NCBI GenBank assembly: GCA_964520425.1
Contig: CAZFMX010000030.1
Span: 1 to 34,095 of the forward strand
Direction of reading: 5' to 3'
Origin: JAFGFY01 sp964520425
Lineage (GTDB): Bacteria > Desulfobacterota > DSM-4660 > Desulfatiglandales > HGW-15
Length of the DNA: 34,095 nucleotides
The position numbers and the translations under genes are program-made. The stretch's first letter is position 1. The number at the start of each line of letters is the position of its first letter. The notes beneath the pieces were generated by a model. That model searched no databases and was not told where the DNA came from. It worked only from the letters and a program-made list of their open reading frames with translations. Positions 1 through 8,506 of this stretch are shown here, one piece after another.

Positions 1-39
1 GAGAGTCAGACGCATACTTCTCAAAACAACCCGAATCAT
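1..39 (-). CDS. Start of an unidentified gene (cut by window edge)
   Basis: Only the first 13 codons are visible, reading MIRVVLRSMRLTL. The start is an ATG at 39-37 on the minus strand. It is preceded by a perfect Shine-Dalgarno sequence (AAGGAGG, around 47-53) at good spacing, so this is very likely a real gene start. The basic, hydrophobic beginning could be an export signal or membrane segment, but too little is present to name it. It follows ligA and the acylphosphatase on the same strand and may belong to their transcript. Confidence 0.6.
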   Translation of the reverse strand, partial: MIRVVLRSMRLTL

Positions 40-169
40 TGAATAACCTCCTTATGAACTCCTCACTTCTTCCAGTGCGATTCAATCCTAAAATACCCTT
101 AACCTTTCAGAATCGACCCCTGGTTGATGAGGCAGATAGGGCGTGAAGAGTGCCCTAAGACTCCCAGAA

Positions 170-448
170 TCAGTAGATAATGTCAAATGAATCAAATTCC
201 CCCTGCCAATCCTCGGCGGTTTCATGAACCTTTGTAACCCTTGCGTGAGACGGGCCGTGATGACACCATGCCACCAGTTCTCTCACCTGCTTTTCGGGCC
301 CTTCAGCCAGAACTTCAACCCCTCCATCCATTCTGTTCTTGACCCAACCCCGGACGCCCAGACCTAAGGCCTCCCGTCTAGTGGAATCTCTGAACCAGAC
401 CCCTTGAACCCGCCCTTCTATGATCAGCCTAATCCTGATTTCATCCAC
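170..448 (-). CDS. acyP: Acylphosphatase
   Basis: A 92-aa protein of normal length for acylphosphatases, small cytosolic enzymes that hydrolyse the carboxyl-phosphate bond of acyl phosphates. The family signature GRVQGVWFR is at residues 12-20 and GWVKNR at 34-39. Arg20 and Asn38 correspond to the catalytic Arg and Asn known from the family. The ATG has a strong purine-rich ribosome site (AAGGAGGAGG) upstream. It lies 105 bases downstream of ligA on the same strand, so the two may be cotranscribed. No defects are visible. Confidence 0.95.
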   Translation of the reverse strand: MDEIRIRLIIEGRVQGVWFRDSTRREALGLGVRGWVKNRMDGGVEVLAEGPEKQVRELVAWCHHGPSHARVTKVHETAEDWQGEFDSFDIIY

Positions 449-553
449 GGCCTCCTCCTTCTTGGCGATTCTGTGGTCTCTATTATTACAGACGAAGAGC
501 GAAAAGACAGGTCGATAAAGAAAGGCATCCTGTCTATCCTCTCTTCAAGTCTT

Positions 554-2566
554 CTACCTCTCCGCCAACAATTTCAGGAACGCCTCTTCTTCAAGGATGT
601 CCACACCCAGATCACTGGCCTTTTGGAGTTTAGAACCCGGAGACTCGCCCACCACCAGGTAATCCGTGCCCTGGGTGACAGAAGAGCCCACCTTCCCTCC
701 CTTTCTGGCGATTTGTTGTTTGGCCTCAGAACGCTTCATGGATTGAAGGGTTCCGGTGATGACAAAGTTCTTTCCTTTGAAAGGGGTGTCACTTACTGGA
801 GAAAGCCCCTGAAAATGAATCCCGGCTTTCAGCAGACGTAGAATATGGTCTTGATTGGATCCATCCGCGAAATATGAGACCACACTCTCGGCGATCTGAG
901 GGCCGATCTCGTCGATGGCTTTGAGCGTCTCCTCATCAGCCTGCTGAAGGCTCTCAAGGTTCTCAAGTTCTTCTGAAAGCCGTTCAGCCACGTGTTCTCC
1001 CACATGTCTGATCCCCAGGGCATAGATGAAACGGGGAAGAGTGGTGGTTTTGCTTTGCTCAATAGCCGCGAGGAGGTTCTGAGCAGACTTCTCGGCAATC
1101 TTGTCCAATCCCATCAGATCTTCAAAACGCAGGTCATAGAGATCAGCGGCCTCTCTCACCAAGTCCCTGTCCATCAACTGGGCGACAATCTTGTCTCCCA
1201 GGCCGTCTATATCCATCCCCCCCTTTGAAACAAAGTGTTTCAAGGATTCCTTGATCTGCGCAGGGCACTCGGGGTTGAAGCACCTGAGCACTACCTCCCC
1301 CTCTTTCTGGAATACCTGTGAACCACAGGCCGGGCATTGGGTCGGCATCACAAAGGGTTTTTCCCTTCCTGTTCTCATGGATGTGATGGGTTTGACCACC
1401 TCGGGGATGACATCGCCGGCCCTCTGGACGATCACTGTATCTCCCTGGCGAACATCCTTCTTTTCGATCTCCTCCTGATTGAACAGGGTCGCCCGCGAAA
1501 CCGTAACCCCTGCAAATTCAACAGGTTCAAGATGAGCAACAGGGGTGAGAGCCCCGGTACGCCCAACCTGTACGTCTATCTTGATAATCCTAGTAGTCTC
1601 CTGGATCGCTTTGAACTTATAGGCCATGGCCCATCTGGGACTGCGGGATTTCTGGCCAAGACGGGATTGAAGGGCAATCTGGTTGACTTTAATGACCGCT
1701 CCATCGATTTCAAAGGGAAATTGATTTCGTTGCTCTTCTAATTGTTGACAATAATCAACAACTTCCATCAGATCTTGACAGGCTTTCATATGAGGCCTGT
1801 TCACTCGGAGCCCCATCTGTTGGATAGCCGTCATATATTCCAGGTGGGTTTCACAGTTTAGACCTCTGATTTCTCCTATTCCGTAACAAAACATTTCCAG
1901 GGGTCTTGTGGCGGTTATTCTGGGATCCAGTTGCCTCAGGGAGCCGGCTGCCGCATTTCTCGGGTTGGCAAAGCCGGGAAGGCCCTTGTTCGTCCTTTGC
2001 GCGTTCAAAGATTCAAAGGCCTCGGTCTCCATATAGACTTCACCCCTCACTTCCAGGAGTTCGGGTATGGGTATATCCTGGGTAAGGGGCCGCAAAACCA
2101 GGGGAACGGAGAGGAGGGTCTTGATGTTAGCTGTCACGTCTTCTCCCACGTCACCATCACCTCTGGTGGAGGCCACGCTCAGTTTTCCGCCTTCGTAGAC
2201 TATTTCAACGGCCACCCCATCGATTTTTGGCTCTGCCACGTATTGGGGAGAAGTGTCTCCTCCCAGAAATCTTTTGGTTCTGGCATCAAAGTCCCTAATA
2301 TCTTTTTCGTTGAAACCATTCTCCAGGCTGAGCATAGGCCTGCGGTGTCTGACTTGGGTGAAGGACTTGAGGGGTTTGTCTCCAACCCGTTGGGTGGGAG
2401 AGTCGGGGGTCACCCATTCAGGGTGTTCCCGTTCCCGTTCCAGTAATCGCTGGAAGAGTCTGTCATAGGCGGCATCCGATATTTGGGGGTCATCCAAGAC
2501 ATAATACCGATGATTGTGATATCGGATCTGCTCACGGAGATCGTTCAATTCTTTCTCGTGGGTCAC
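554..2566 (-). CDS. ligA: NAD-dependent DNA ligase LigA
   Basis: A 670-aa protein of full family length. It seals nicks in duplex DNA using NAD+ during replication and repair. In order: domain Ia with the NAD-binding HNHRYYVLDDP motif (residues 17-27); the adenylation domain with the KIDG motif, whose Lys114 is the residue that becomes adenylated; an OB fold; a four-cysteine zinc site (C411, C414, C429, C434); helix-hairpin-helix repeats; and a C-terminal BRCT domain from about 590. The start is a GTG (2566-2564), with a GAAGGA-type ribosome site upstream. The gene is divergent from ffh across a 0.9-kb repeat-bearing gap. Confidence 0.98.
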   Translation of the reverse strand: MTHEKELNDLREQIRYHNHRYYVLDDPQISDAAYDRLFQRLLEREREHPEWVTPDSPTQRVGDKPLKSFTQVRHRRPMLSLENGFNEKDIRDFDARTKRFLGGDTSPQYVAEPKIDGVAVEIVYEGGKLSVASTRGDGDVGEDVTANIKTLLSVPLVLRPLTQDIPIPELLEVRGEVYMETEAFESLNAQRTNKGLPGFANPRNAAAGSLRQLDPRITATRPLEMFCYGIGEIRGLNCETHLEYMTAIQQMGLRVNRPHMKACQDLMEVVDYCQQLEEQRNQFPFEIDGAVIKVNQIALQSRLGQKSRSPRWAMAYKFKAIQETTRIIKIDVQVGRTGALTPVAHLEPVEFAGVTVSRATLFNQEEIEKKDVRQGDTVIVQRAGDVIPEVVKPITSMRTGREKPFVMPTQCPACGSQVFQKEGEVVLRCFNPECPAQIKESLKHFVSKGGMDIDGLGDKIVAQLMDRDLVREAADLYDLRFEDLMGLDKIAEKSAQNLLAAIEQSKTTTLPRFIYALGIRHVGEHVAERLSEELENLESLQQADEETLKAIDEIGPQIAESVVSYFADGSNQDHILRLLKAGIHFQGLSPVSDTPFKGKNFVITGTLQSMKRSEAKQQIARKGGKVGSSVTQGTDYLVVGESPGSKLQKASDLGVDILEEEAFLKLLAER

Positions 2567-2632
2567 GGGTCAAGGTTTCCTTCAAGCCATAAGAAAGGGA
2601 TAAGCTTTTGAGTGCGGGGCACACTTCCTAGA

Positions 2633-2810
2633 CAGTGTCCATCCAGAAACGAGGAATTTTAGTCAAGGTCAAGGAACACGTGGGTTGTAATCACAGGAAT
2701 ACATTGAAGTATTTCGAGGATTACAATCTGAAGCGTGACGCAGCCTGTCCCGCCATAGCTGTAGCGACGGCGGAAGATTGGCCAAAAGGGCCGTTTCCGG
2801 TTGGACACTA
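2633..2810. repeat. 178-bp element with terminal inverted repeats
   Basis: The left end reads cagtgtccatccagaaacg and the right end is its near-complement (cgtttccggttggacacta), matching at 16 of 19 positions. The element encodes no protein. This layout is that of a miniature inverted-repeat element or an insertion-sequence relic. Internally a GC-rich patch (about 2750-2775) resembles small palindromic repeats. I could not identify a parent transposase in the window. Confidence 0.55.
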
Positions 2811-3223
2811 GATATCTACTGCAAAATCTAAGAAAAAATCAACGATATTCATGCGTCCCCTCGGTTATAAGAAAGGGACAATACGATGGGATAAAGATGA
2901 AATAATGCGGCTCAAGAATTTTGAAGAAAAATGTCCTAAAATATGCTATTCTTTCCAAAACCACTGCGCATTTCTCAAGTTTTTTAGCAGAAAGCCCACC
3001 AGGCAAGTATAATGAGTGGGGAGTTCATCCGGTTAGTAAGTGCATAATGATACGAGGTTACACATAAGTCGAAGAGAGAGGGAATGGTGAAGAAAAGACC
3101 TCATCGCCATTCTTTTCGTGTGGGGGAATATCTCTTAGCATTTCGTACTCATTAACTGGCTGAACGGAGTGGGTTAGAACGCAATATGATGAATTTATTG
3201 TATTTTTTAGCGATAAAACAGAA

Positions 3224-3403
3224 TCCACCATCAAATTCCAGTCCATGTACTAACGTTAGTGGATTTTGGGAGAGCCCTGAGCACCAGCGAGGTGTCATCT
3301 GCTGCGTTGCCGTCGATCGTTTCTCCTTGCGGCGTATTACTTATACGCCTCAGTCGGCACTCCTCGGCGCCTTGCATCTAACACCTCGCTGGTGGATCAG
3401 GGG
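3224..3403 (+). repeat. 180-bp dispersed palindromic repeat, copy A
   Basis: This block recurs at 9804-9983 with exactly the same length. Outer arms (ccctgagcaccagcgaggtg and its complement ending in ctggtggatcaggg) enclose a core of about 85 bp. The core carries an internal hairpin around GGCGTAT-TACTT-ATACGCC. Relative to the other copy the left flank is in the same orientation but the core is reversed. It encodes no protein and lies between ligA and ffh. Confidence 0.8.
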
Positions 3404-3417
3404 GTAAGGCTTTTTTC

Positions 3418-3447
3418 TTGACAGCAGGCACTTAAAGAAATTAATCT
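3418..3447 (+). promoter_or_regulatory. Possible ffh promoter
   Basis: A perfect -35 hexamer TTGACA is at 3418-3423. The -10 region 16-18 bases downstream (ATTAATCT, 3440-3447) is only a weak match. It sits just past repeat copy A and about 40 bases before the ffh start, where a promoter for the long plus-strand gene run is expected. Confidence 0.3.
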
Positions 3448-3484
3448 ACAGGATTGCGATTCAGAACGTGTCCAAGGTCCGGGT

Positions 3485-4810
3485 ATGTTTGAGAGTTTAT
3501 CGGAAAAACTGAATACCACATTCAAGAGACTGACCGGGCGTGGAAGGTTAAGCGAAGAGAACATCAGGGAGGCCCTCAAGGAGGTTCGGCTGGCTCTGCT
3601 TGAGGCGGATGTCAATTACAGGATTGTCAAGAAGCTGATTGAAGATATCCGCCAGCGTGCCGTGGGCGTGGATATCCTCGAGAGCCTGACGCCGGGCCAG
3701 CAGGTCATCAAGATCGTCAATGAAGAGCTGACTAGGCTGATGGGTGAAACCAGAGCGGATCTTCAGCTCGTGGGGAAAACGCCCTTTGTGTTGATGCTGG
3801 TGGGTTTGCAAGGCTCCGGCAAGACCACGACAGCGGGTAAACTGGCCCAGCACCTTCGAGGGCAAGGCAGAAACCCTTATCTGGTTCCGGCAGACATTTA
3901 CAGACCAGCCGCTATTGAACAACTGAATAAATTGGGCACTCAGCTGGATGTCCCTGTCTATCCCGGGGATAGCCAAACTAAGCCTGAGGCCATTTGTCGT
4001 GATGCCTTGTCAAGGGCGGGCAGCGTAGGAGCGGATGTCCTGATCCTTGATACGGCCGGCCGTCTTCACATCGATGATGAGCTGATGTCCGAGTTGGAGA
4101 GAATCAAGGAGCAGACGAACCCCACGGAAATATTGCTTGTGGCAGACGCCATGACCGGACAGGATGCCGTCAACATGGCCGAGCAATTTAACCGGCGTCT
4201 GGGCATTACCGGGGTCATCCTCAGTAAAATGGAGGGCGATGCCAGGGGCGGAGCTGCCCTCTCTATCAAAGAGGTGACAGGAAAACCCATCAAGTTCGTG
4301 GGGGTGGGAGAGAAACTAGATGCCATTGAGCCCTTCTTTCCGGAAAGAATGGCCTCCCGAATCCTCGGCATGGGGGATGTGATCTCTCTTATCGAGAAGG
4401 CACAACAAGAGTTTGACGAAAAAGAGGCCGTCAAACTCGAAAAGAAGCTCAGGAAGCGAGAGTTTGACTTGGAGGATTTTCAAGCACAGTTGAAACAGAT
4501 GAAGAAACTGGGATCGCTTGAACAGATTGTCGGGATGTTGCCCGGCATGGGACAGTTCAAACAATTGAAGAAACTGAAACCGGACGAAAAAGAGTTAGTT
4601 CGGATTGAGGCCATTATCAATTCCATGACCGTCCAAGAGAGACGGAACCATAAGATCCTTAACGCAAGCAGAAGGAAGAGAATCGCTCGAGGAAGCGGTT
4701 CGAAGGTGCAGGATGTCAATCGCCTTCTGAAAAATTTTATTCAAACCAAAAAGATGGTGGAGAATCTGACCCGAAAAGGGTATCAGAATATGCCATCGAT
4801 CTTTCATTAA
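3485..4810 (+). CDS. ffh: Signal recognition particle protein Ffh
   Basis: A 441-aa SRP54-type GTPase that binds 4.5S RNA and signal peptides and delivers ribosomes to FtsY at the membrane. Visible are the N-domain helices (1-90), the P-loop GLQGSGKTTT (108-117), the DTAGR motif (189-193) and the guanine-specificity motif as SKMEGD (247-252), where most homologues have TK(L/M)DGD. A methionine-rich M domain fills about 300-430, including MLPGMG. The ribosome site before the ATG is weak. It heads a cluster of translation genes, the usual location in Desulfobacterota. The 4.5S RNA gene is not in the window. Confidence 0.97.
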   Translation: MFESLSEKLNTTFKRLTGRGRLSEENIREALKEVRLALLEADVNYRIVKKLIEDIRQRAVGVDILESLTPGQQVIKIVNEELTRLMGETRADLQLVGKTPFVLMLVGLQGSGKTTTAGKLAQHLRGQGRNPYLVPADIYRPAAIEQLNKLGTQLDVPVYPGDSQTKPEAICRDALSRAGSVGADVLILDTAGRLHIDDELMSELERIKEQTNPTEILLVADAMTGQDAVNMAEQFNRRLGITGVILSKMEGDARGGAALSIKEVTGKPIKFVGVGEKLDAIEPFFPERMASRILGMGDVISLIEKAQQEFDEKEAVKLEKKLRKREFDLEDFQAQLKQMKKLGSLEQIVGMLPGMGQFKQLKKLKPDEKELVRIEAIINSMTVQERRNHKILNASRRKRIARGSGSKVQDVNRLLKNFIQTKKMVENLTRKGYQNMPSIFH

Positions 4811-4844
4811 GAGATATTTTTTTATGAGGGGGTAAGAGACTCAA

Positions 4845-5087
4845 ATGGCAGTGAGAATCAGATTGACGAGAAAGGGAGGAAAGAAAAAGCCATTCTATCG
4901 TTTGGTAGCGGCTGATTCTGAAGCGTCCAGAGACGGAAGATTCCTTCAAATCTTGGGCTCCTATGATCCCATGACGGATCCGGCTAGGATAGAGATTCAC
5001 AAGGACAAGGTGGATTACTGGTTAAAGCAGGGGGCAAGCCTTTCAGCATCGGCAAAATCCATATTAAAGAAGCAAGGGGTTCTATAG
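4845..5087 (+). CDS. rpsP: Ribosomal protein bS16
   Basis: An 80-aa protein of the normal length for bS16, a small-subunit assembly protein. The diagnostic N-terminus MAVRIRLTRKGGKKKPFYR and the later LGSYDP motif are present. It starts 34 bases after ffh, with a GAGGGGG ribosome site ahead of the ATG. It begins the standard rpsP-KH-rimM-trmD-rplS order and is probably cotranscribed with its neighbours. Confidence 0.97.
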   Translation: MAVRIRLTRKGGKKKPFYRLVAADSEASRDGRFLQILGSYDPMTDPARIEIHKDKVDYWLKQGASLSASAKSILKKQGVL

Positions 5088-5147
5088 GTTCCTTCTTATC
5101 CAGACCGGAGTAGTGTGGCGGTGAATTCAAGGACGGAGGTGATTGTC

Positions 5148-5378
5148 ATGAAGGACTTGATCTCATACATAGCCAAATCGTTGGTAGATAAGCCGGAGGA
5201 AGTCGTTGTCACCGAAATCGAAGGAGAACAGACCTCTGTAATCGAACTGAAGGTAGCCAAGGAAGATCTGGGTAAAGTCATTGGCAAGCAGGGAAGAACG
5301 GCTCGTGCCATGAGGACTATCCTTGGTGCAGCTTCCACAAAACTGAAGAAGAGATCCGTCTTGGAGATCATCGAGTAG
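5148..5378 (+). CDS. khpA: KH-domain RNA-binding protein (KhpA/YlqC family)
   Basis: A 76-aa single-KH protein of the family found between rpsP and rimM in many bacteria, which binds RNA. The KH signature GKVIGKQGR (42-50) contains the GxxG loop that contacts RNA. I chose the ATG at 5148 because GGAGGTGAT stands 4 bases upstream, an excellent ribosome site. A longer reading from a GTG at 5115 would add 11 residues without such a site. It ends two bases before the rimM start. Confidence 0.92.
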   Translation: MKDLISYIAKSLVDKPEEVVVTEIEGEQTSVIELKVAKEDLGKVIGKQGRTARAMRTILGAASTKLKKRSVLEIIE

Positions 5379-5380
5379 TC

Positions 5381-5917
5381 TTGAGCCCGATTTCCCCTGA
5401 AAACCTGCTGCTTATGGGTGAGGTGATTCGGCCCCATGGGCTGGAAGGTCTTCTGAGAATCAAGTCCTATGCGGAAACTAAGGAATCTTTCCTTCGTGCG
5501 AAGATGGTTTTTATCCAAAAGGGCTTAGCCGAGCCCCATGGATATGATGTCACCGCAGTAAGACCGCACAAAAACGTTTACCTGCTGAAACTGAGAGGGG
5601 TCGATTCTCTGGAAGAAGCTGAAAAACTGAGAGGAGCTAGAATTCTGATCAGAAAAGAGACCCTGAATTCCAAAAGCCGTGATGAATACTTCTGGCATGA
5701 GCTTATCGGCCTTGAAGTCTACCTGAGTCGGGGAGAGTATGTGGGGAAGATAAAGAATATTTTGCTCACTGGAAGCAATGATATATATGTGGTCCAGGAA
5801 GGTAAAAAGGAGGTCTTGATTCCTGCCATACACGATGTGATTCAAGAAATCGACCTCACAGAAAAGAGAATGATTATTTCGGACGTGGAGGGATTGCTAG
5901 ATCTGAATGAGGTATGA
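5381..5917 (+). CDS. rimM: 16S rRNA processing protein RimM
   Basis: A protein of about 178 aa needed for maturation of the 30S subunit head. It has the N-terminal RimM barrel starting MGEVIRPHGLEGLLRIKSY and a C-terminal PRC-barrel (about 95-170) with YFWHELIGLEV and VLIPAIHDVIQEID. The start is uncertain. A TTG at 5381 sits behind a GGAGATCAT sequence and gives the extra N-terminal residues usual in the family, whereas an ATG at 5414 would begin directly at the conserved motif without a clear ribosome site. It overlaps trmD by 11 bases, suggesting translational coupling. Confidence 0.93.
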   Translation: MSPISPENLLLMGEVIRPHGLEGLLRIKSYAETKESFLRAKMVFIQKGLAEPHGYDVTAVRPHKNVYLLKLRGVDSLEEAEKLRGARILIRKETLNSKSRDEYFWHELIGLEVYLSRGEYVGKIKNILLTGSNDIYVVQEGKKEVLIPAIHDVIQEIDLTEKRMIISDVEGLLDLNEV

Positions 5918-6644
5918 CATCCTCACTCTGTTTCCCGAACTGTTTCCCCCTTTTCTCCAGACCGGAGTTCTAGGGCGTGGCGTAGAGAAGGGGTTGGTGG
6001 ATGTGAGGCTGATCAATATCCGAGACTACGCGCGCGGCGCCCATAAGGTCACAGATGATCGTCCCTATGGGGGAGGTAACGGGATGATCATGAAACCGGG
6101 CCCTATCGCTCGTGCGCTGGAATCCGTCGACCGTGTGGATAGTCTCTCCAGGGTGATCCTTCTTACGCCTCAAGGTCAACCCTTTGATCAGTCTATGGCC
6201 TGGGAGTTGTCCGAGGCAGGTCAACTCATCCTGGTATGTGGACGCTATGAGGGCGTGGATGAGAGAATAAGATCCGACCGGATCGATATGGAAGTCTCTG
6301 TTGGGGATTATATCCTGAGCAATGGAGAATTGGGTGGATTGGTCGTTTTGGATGCGGTCAGCCGCCTCATTCCCGGGGTTTTGGGGGGAGAGGATTCCAA
6401 CAAAGAGGATTCCTTTGAGGACGGCCTTCTCGAATATCCCCAATATACTCGGCCCAGGATTTTTCAGGGCAGGAGTGTCCCTCCGGTTCTCTTGTCCGGC
6501 GATCATGAAAAGATCCGTTTGTGGCGAAGAAGAGAGTCTTTGAAGAGAACCGTGGAAAAGAGACCGGAGCTCCTGGAAAAGGCCAGATTGAGTGAAGAGG
6601 ACAGGACAATTTTGCAGGAATTGAGAGAAAAGGATAATGCCTGA
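5907..6644 (+). CDS. trmD: tRNA (guanine-N1)-methyltransferase TrmD
   Basis: A 245-aa SPOUT methyltransferase that makes m1G37 in tRNAs and prevents frameshifting. The trefoil-knot SAM site is clear: LVCGRYEGVDERI (109-121) and SVGDYILSNGELGG (131-144). The EDSF motif (167-170) and following DGLLEYPQYTRP supply the conserved acidic residue and tRNA-binding part. Length is normal. It overlaps rimM, as in many genomes. Nothing unusual is seen. Confidence 0.97.
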   Translation: MRYDILTLFPELFPPFLQTGVLGRGVEKGLVDVRLINIRDYARGAHKVTDDRPYGGGNGMIMKPGPIARALESVDRVDSLSRVILLTPQGQPFDQSMAWELSEAGQLILVCGRYEGVDERIRSDRIDMEVSVGDYILSNGELGGLVVLDAVSRLIPGVLGGEDSNKEDSFEDGLLEYPQYTRPRIFQGRSVPPVLLSGDHEKIRLWRRRESLKRTVEKRPELLEKARLSEEDRTILQELREKDNA

Positions 6645-6678
6645 GAGTTGAAGGAGGGCAAGATAGAACGGCTTATTT

Positions 6679-7248
6679 ATGCGGCTTTACATCGGGCTAC
6701 TCCATTATCCTGTGTACAACAAGAATCGGCAGAGAATAACGTCGGCTATTACCACTGTTGATCTTCATGACTTGTCCCGATTAGCTCGCACTTATGGGGT
6801 GAAGCGGTTTTTTGTCATAAACCCTTTGGAAGATCAGCAAAGGCTTGCCGAGCGCATTCTGCGGCACTGGATCAGCGGTTTCGGAGCCACCTATAACCGA
6901 AACAGAAAGGAAGCCATAGAGCTGATCGCGATTTCTTCCACACTTGAGGCCTCTAAGGAGGAGATCACGGAATTGGAGGGAGAATCCCCTCTTCTCATGG
7001 TCACGGATGCCTCCAAGCGGGTGGGAAATACGTCCCTCACCTTTACTGAGGCGGCGAATATCATAGGTTCTGATAAGGTCGTCTTCCTCATATTCGGCAC
7101 GGCGTGGGGGCTGGATGAGGAGATGATGCAGCAGTCGGATTACATTCTGGATCCTATTGAGGCGGAAGGGAAAAACGGTTACAACCACCTCTCCGTACGG
7201 ACAGCAGCTGCGATCGTTTTGGACCGGCTGATAGGAAGATGGGAGTAA
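6679..7248 (+). CDS. SPOUT-superfamily RNA methyltransferase (TM1570-like)
   Basis: A 189-aa protein recognisable as the SAM-dependent RNA methyltransferase family (formerly DUF2168, TM1570-like) that commonly follows trmD. Key parts are the start MRLYIGLLHYPVYNK, the substrate region around SRLARTYGVKRFFVINP, and the knot motif LIFGTAWGLDEE with NHLSVRTAAAI near the end. The family has a trefoil-knot fold; its RNA target has not, to my knowledge, been established. The ribosome site (GAAGGAGG) is unusually far from the ATG, about 20 bases. It probably belongs to the trmD-rplS transcript. Confidence 0.88.
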   Translation: MRLYIGLLHYPVYNKNRQRITSAITTVDLHDLSRLARTYGVKRFFVINPLEDQQRLAERILRHWISGFGATYNRNRKEAIELIAISSTLEASKEEITELEGESPLLMVTDASKRVGNTSLTFTEAANIIGSDKVVFLIFGTAWGLDEEMMQQSDYILDPIEAEGKNGYNHLSVRTAAAIVLDRLIGRWE

Positions 7249-7345
7249 AGAAAATAAGTATTCCGGCCCTTTTGGGGGACCAATTGGATCAAGCAGGACT
7301 GGGATGTCAGAAATAGGTATAAGGTATACGGTAAGGCACAAGGCG

Positions 7346-7368
7346 CAAGGAAAGGTTGTTTTTCCTTG
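7346..7368 (+). other. Hairpin in the rplS leader
   Basis: CAAGGAAA pairs perfectly with TTTCCTTG around a 7-base loop, in the 228-base gap before rplS. No T-run follows, so it is not a standard terminator. It could be an mRNA structure in the rplS leader or part of a small repeat; the adjoining text (ggtataaggtatacgg, cacaaggcgcaagg) is itself repetitive. Confidence 0.3.
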
Positions 7369-7476
7369 AGTCCTGGGCCGCTTAATAGCCTCGGATTAAC
7401 GAAATAAAGACCCTGCCGTTCTCTATAGAACAGGCATGATGTCAGGCAAGGGGATGGAGTGAAGGAGATACACATA

Positions 7477-7821
7477 ATGAATGTGATTGAAATGATTGAG
7501 AAAGAGCAAATGAGGCTGGATATTCCCGATTTCAAACCAGGGGACACCATTAAAGTACACGCCAGGATCAAGGAAGGGGAGAAGGAGAGAATACAAACCT
7601 TTCAGGGCGTTGTCCTGCGAAAAAGAAAGGGAAACACAGGAGCGACCTTCACAGTCCGCAAGATTTCCTATGGAATTGGGGTTGAAAGGATTTTTCCGCT
7701 TCACTCGCCCAATATTGACAGGATTGAAGTCATCACCCGGGGCAGGGTGAGAAGGGCGAAGCTCTATTATCTGCGGAAGTTGAGAGGCAAGGCTGCACGT
7801 ATCAAAGAAAAAAGAACCTGA
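7477..7821 (+). CDS. rplS: Ribosomal protein bL19
   Basis: A 114-aa protein, the normal length for bL19, a large-subunit protein at the subunit interface. It carries FKPGDTIKVHARIKEGEKER, TFQGVVLRKRK and the ending LYYLRKLRGKAARIKEK, all typical. The ATG at 7477 follows GAAGGAGAT at ideal spacing; a GTG at 7459 would add six residues and overlap the ribosome site, so I rejected it. It is separated from the preceding gene by 228 bases, so it may have its own promoter. Confidence 0.97.
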   Translation: MNVIEMIEKEQMRLDIPDFKPGDTIKVHARIKEGEKERIQTFQGVVLRKRKGNTGATFTVRKISYGIGVERIFPLHSPNIDRIEVITRGRVRRAKLYYLRKLRGKAARIKEKRT

Positions 7822-7880
7822 ACGATTTGTTTTCTGTCAGAAATTATTGAAGACTTCTGTTCATAACTTACCTCTTTTTA

Positions 7881-7901
7881 CCGAGGGCAACATGCCCTCG
7901 G
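7881..7901 (+). other. Perfect hairpin over the rnhB start codon
   Basis: CCGAGGGCA and TGCCCTCGG form a 9-bp perfect stem with a 3-base loop (ACA). The A of the likely rnhB ATG (7892) is in the loop and its T and G are in the stem; the GAGGG ribosome site is in the other arm. The hairpin would hide the start from ribosomes. No T-run follows on the plus strand, so a terminator role is less likely. Confidence 0.55.
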
Positions 7902-8506
7902 TTCCTGATCCCTTTTTCCACGAAACAGATACCCGAAAGGCCGGATTTAATCTCATAGCCGGCGTTGATGAGGTGGGACGAGGACCTTTGGCGGGTCCGG
8001 TGGTTGCTGCTGCAGTCATTCTGCCGGAAGGATTGACACTGCCGGGCATTAAAGACTCCAAGCAAATGACTGAGAAAGCAAGGGAAAAGGCCTTTTTAGT
8101 TATTCATCATAAGGCTCTTGCGGTCAGCGTTGGTGTGGTTTCCCATCGGTTTATCGATGAGTTTAACATCTTAGAGGCCTCTTTGGAGGCCATGAAACGG
8201 GCTGTTTTATCCCTGAGACCTGCGGCGGAGTATCTATTGGTTGACGGGATTCAGACCATTTCCGTTCCTATCCCCCAGAAGTGCCTTAAGAAGGGAGATC
8301 AAAGGTCCTTGAGTATCTCCGCAGCCTCTGTCATGGCCAAGGTCTATCGTGATCGGATCATGCGGTCCTATGATGAACGGTTTCCTGAGTATGGATTCTA
8401 CACTAACAAGGGGTACGGTACCCAGAAACACTTGGCGGCTTTGCGGAGATATGGCCCCTGCCCAATTCACCGGTTGACGTTCAAGGGGGTCCTGGAGGGC
8501 AAATGA
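7892..8506 (+). CDS. rnhB: Ribonuclease HII
   Basis: A protein of about 204 aa that cleaves RNA in RNA-DNA hybrids and starts removal of misincorporated ribonucleotides. The N-terminal catalytic motif GVDEVGRGPLAGPVVAAAV (24-42) supplies Asp26 and Glu27. SISAASVMAKVYRDRIM and the GYGTQKHL segment are further family marks. I chose the ATG at 7892 for its GAGGG ribosome site; a TTG at 7847 would add 15 residues. It overlaps yraN by 4 bases (ATGA), so the two are probably translationally coupled. Confidence 0.95.
   Translation: MPSVPDPFFHETDTRKAGFNLIAGVDEVGRGPLAGPVVAAAVILPEGLTLPGIKDSKQMTEKAREKAFLVIHHKALAVSVGVVSHRFIDEFNILEASLEAMKRAVLSLRPAAEYLLVDGIQTISVPIPQKCLKKGDQRSLSISAASVMAKVYRDRIMRSYDERFPEYGFYTNKGYGTQKHLAALRRYGPCPIHRLTFKGVLEGK

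Noticed and set aside
404..2468. Several plus-strand open frames opposite ligA and acyP
   Set aside because: They are antisense shadows of well-recognised genes, with no family motifs.
7346..7368. Rho-independent terminator before rplS
   Set aside because: The stem is perfect but no T-run follows it.
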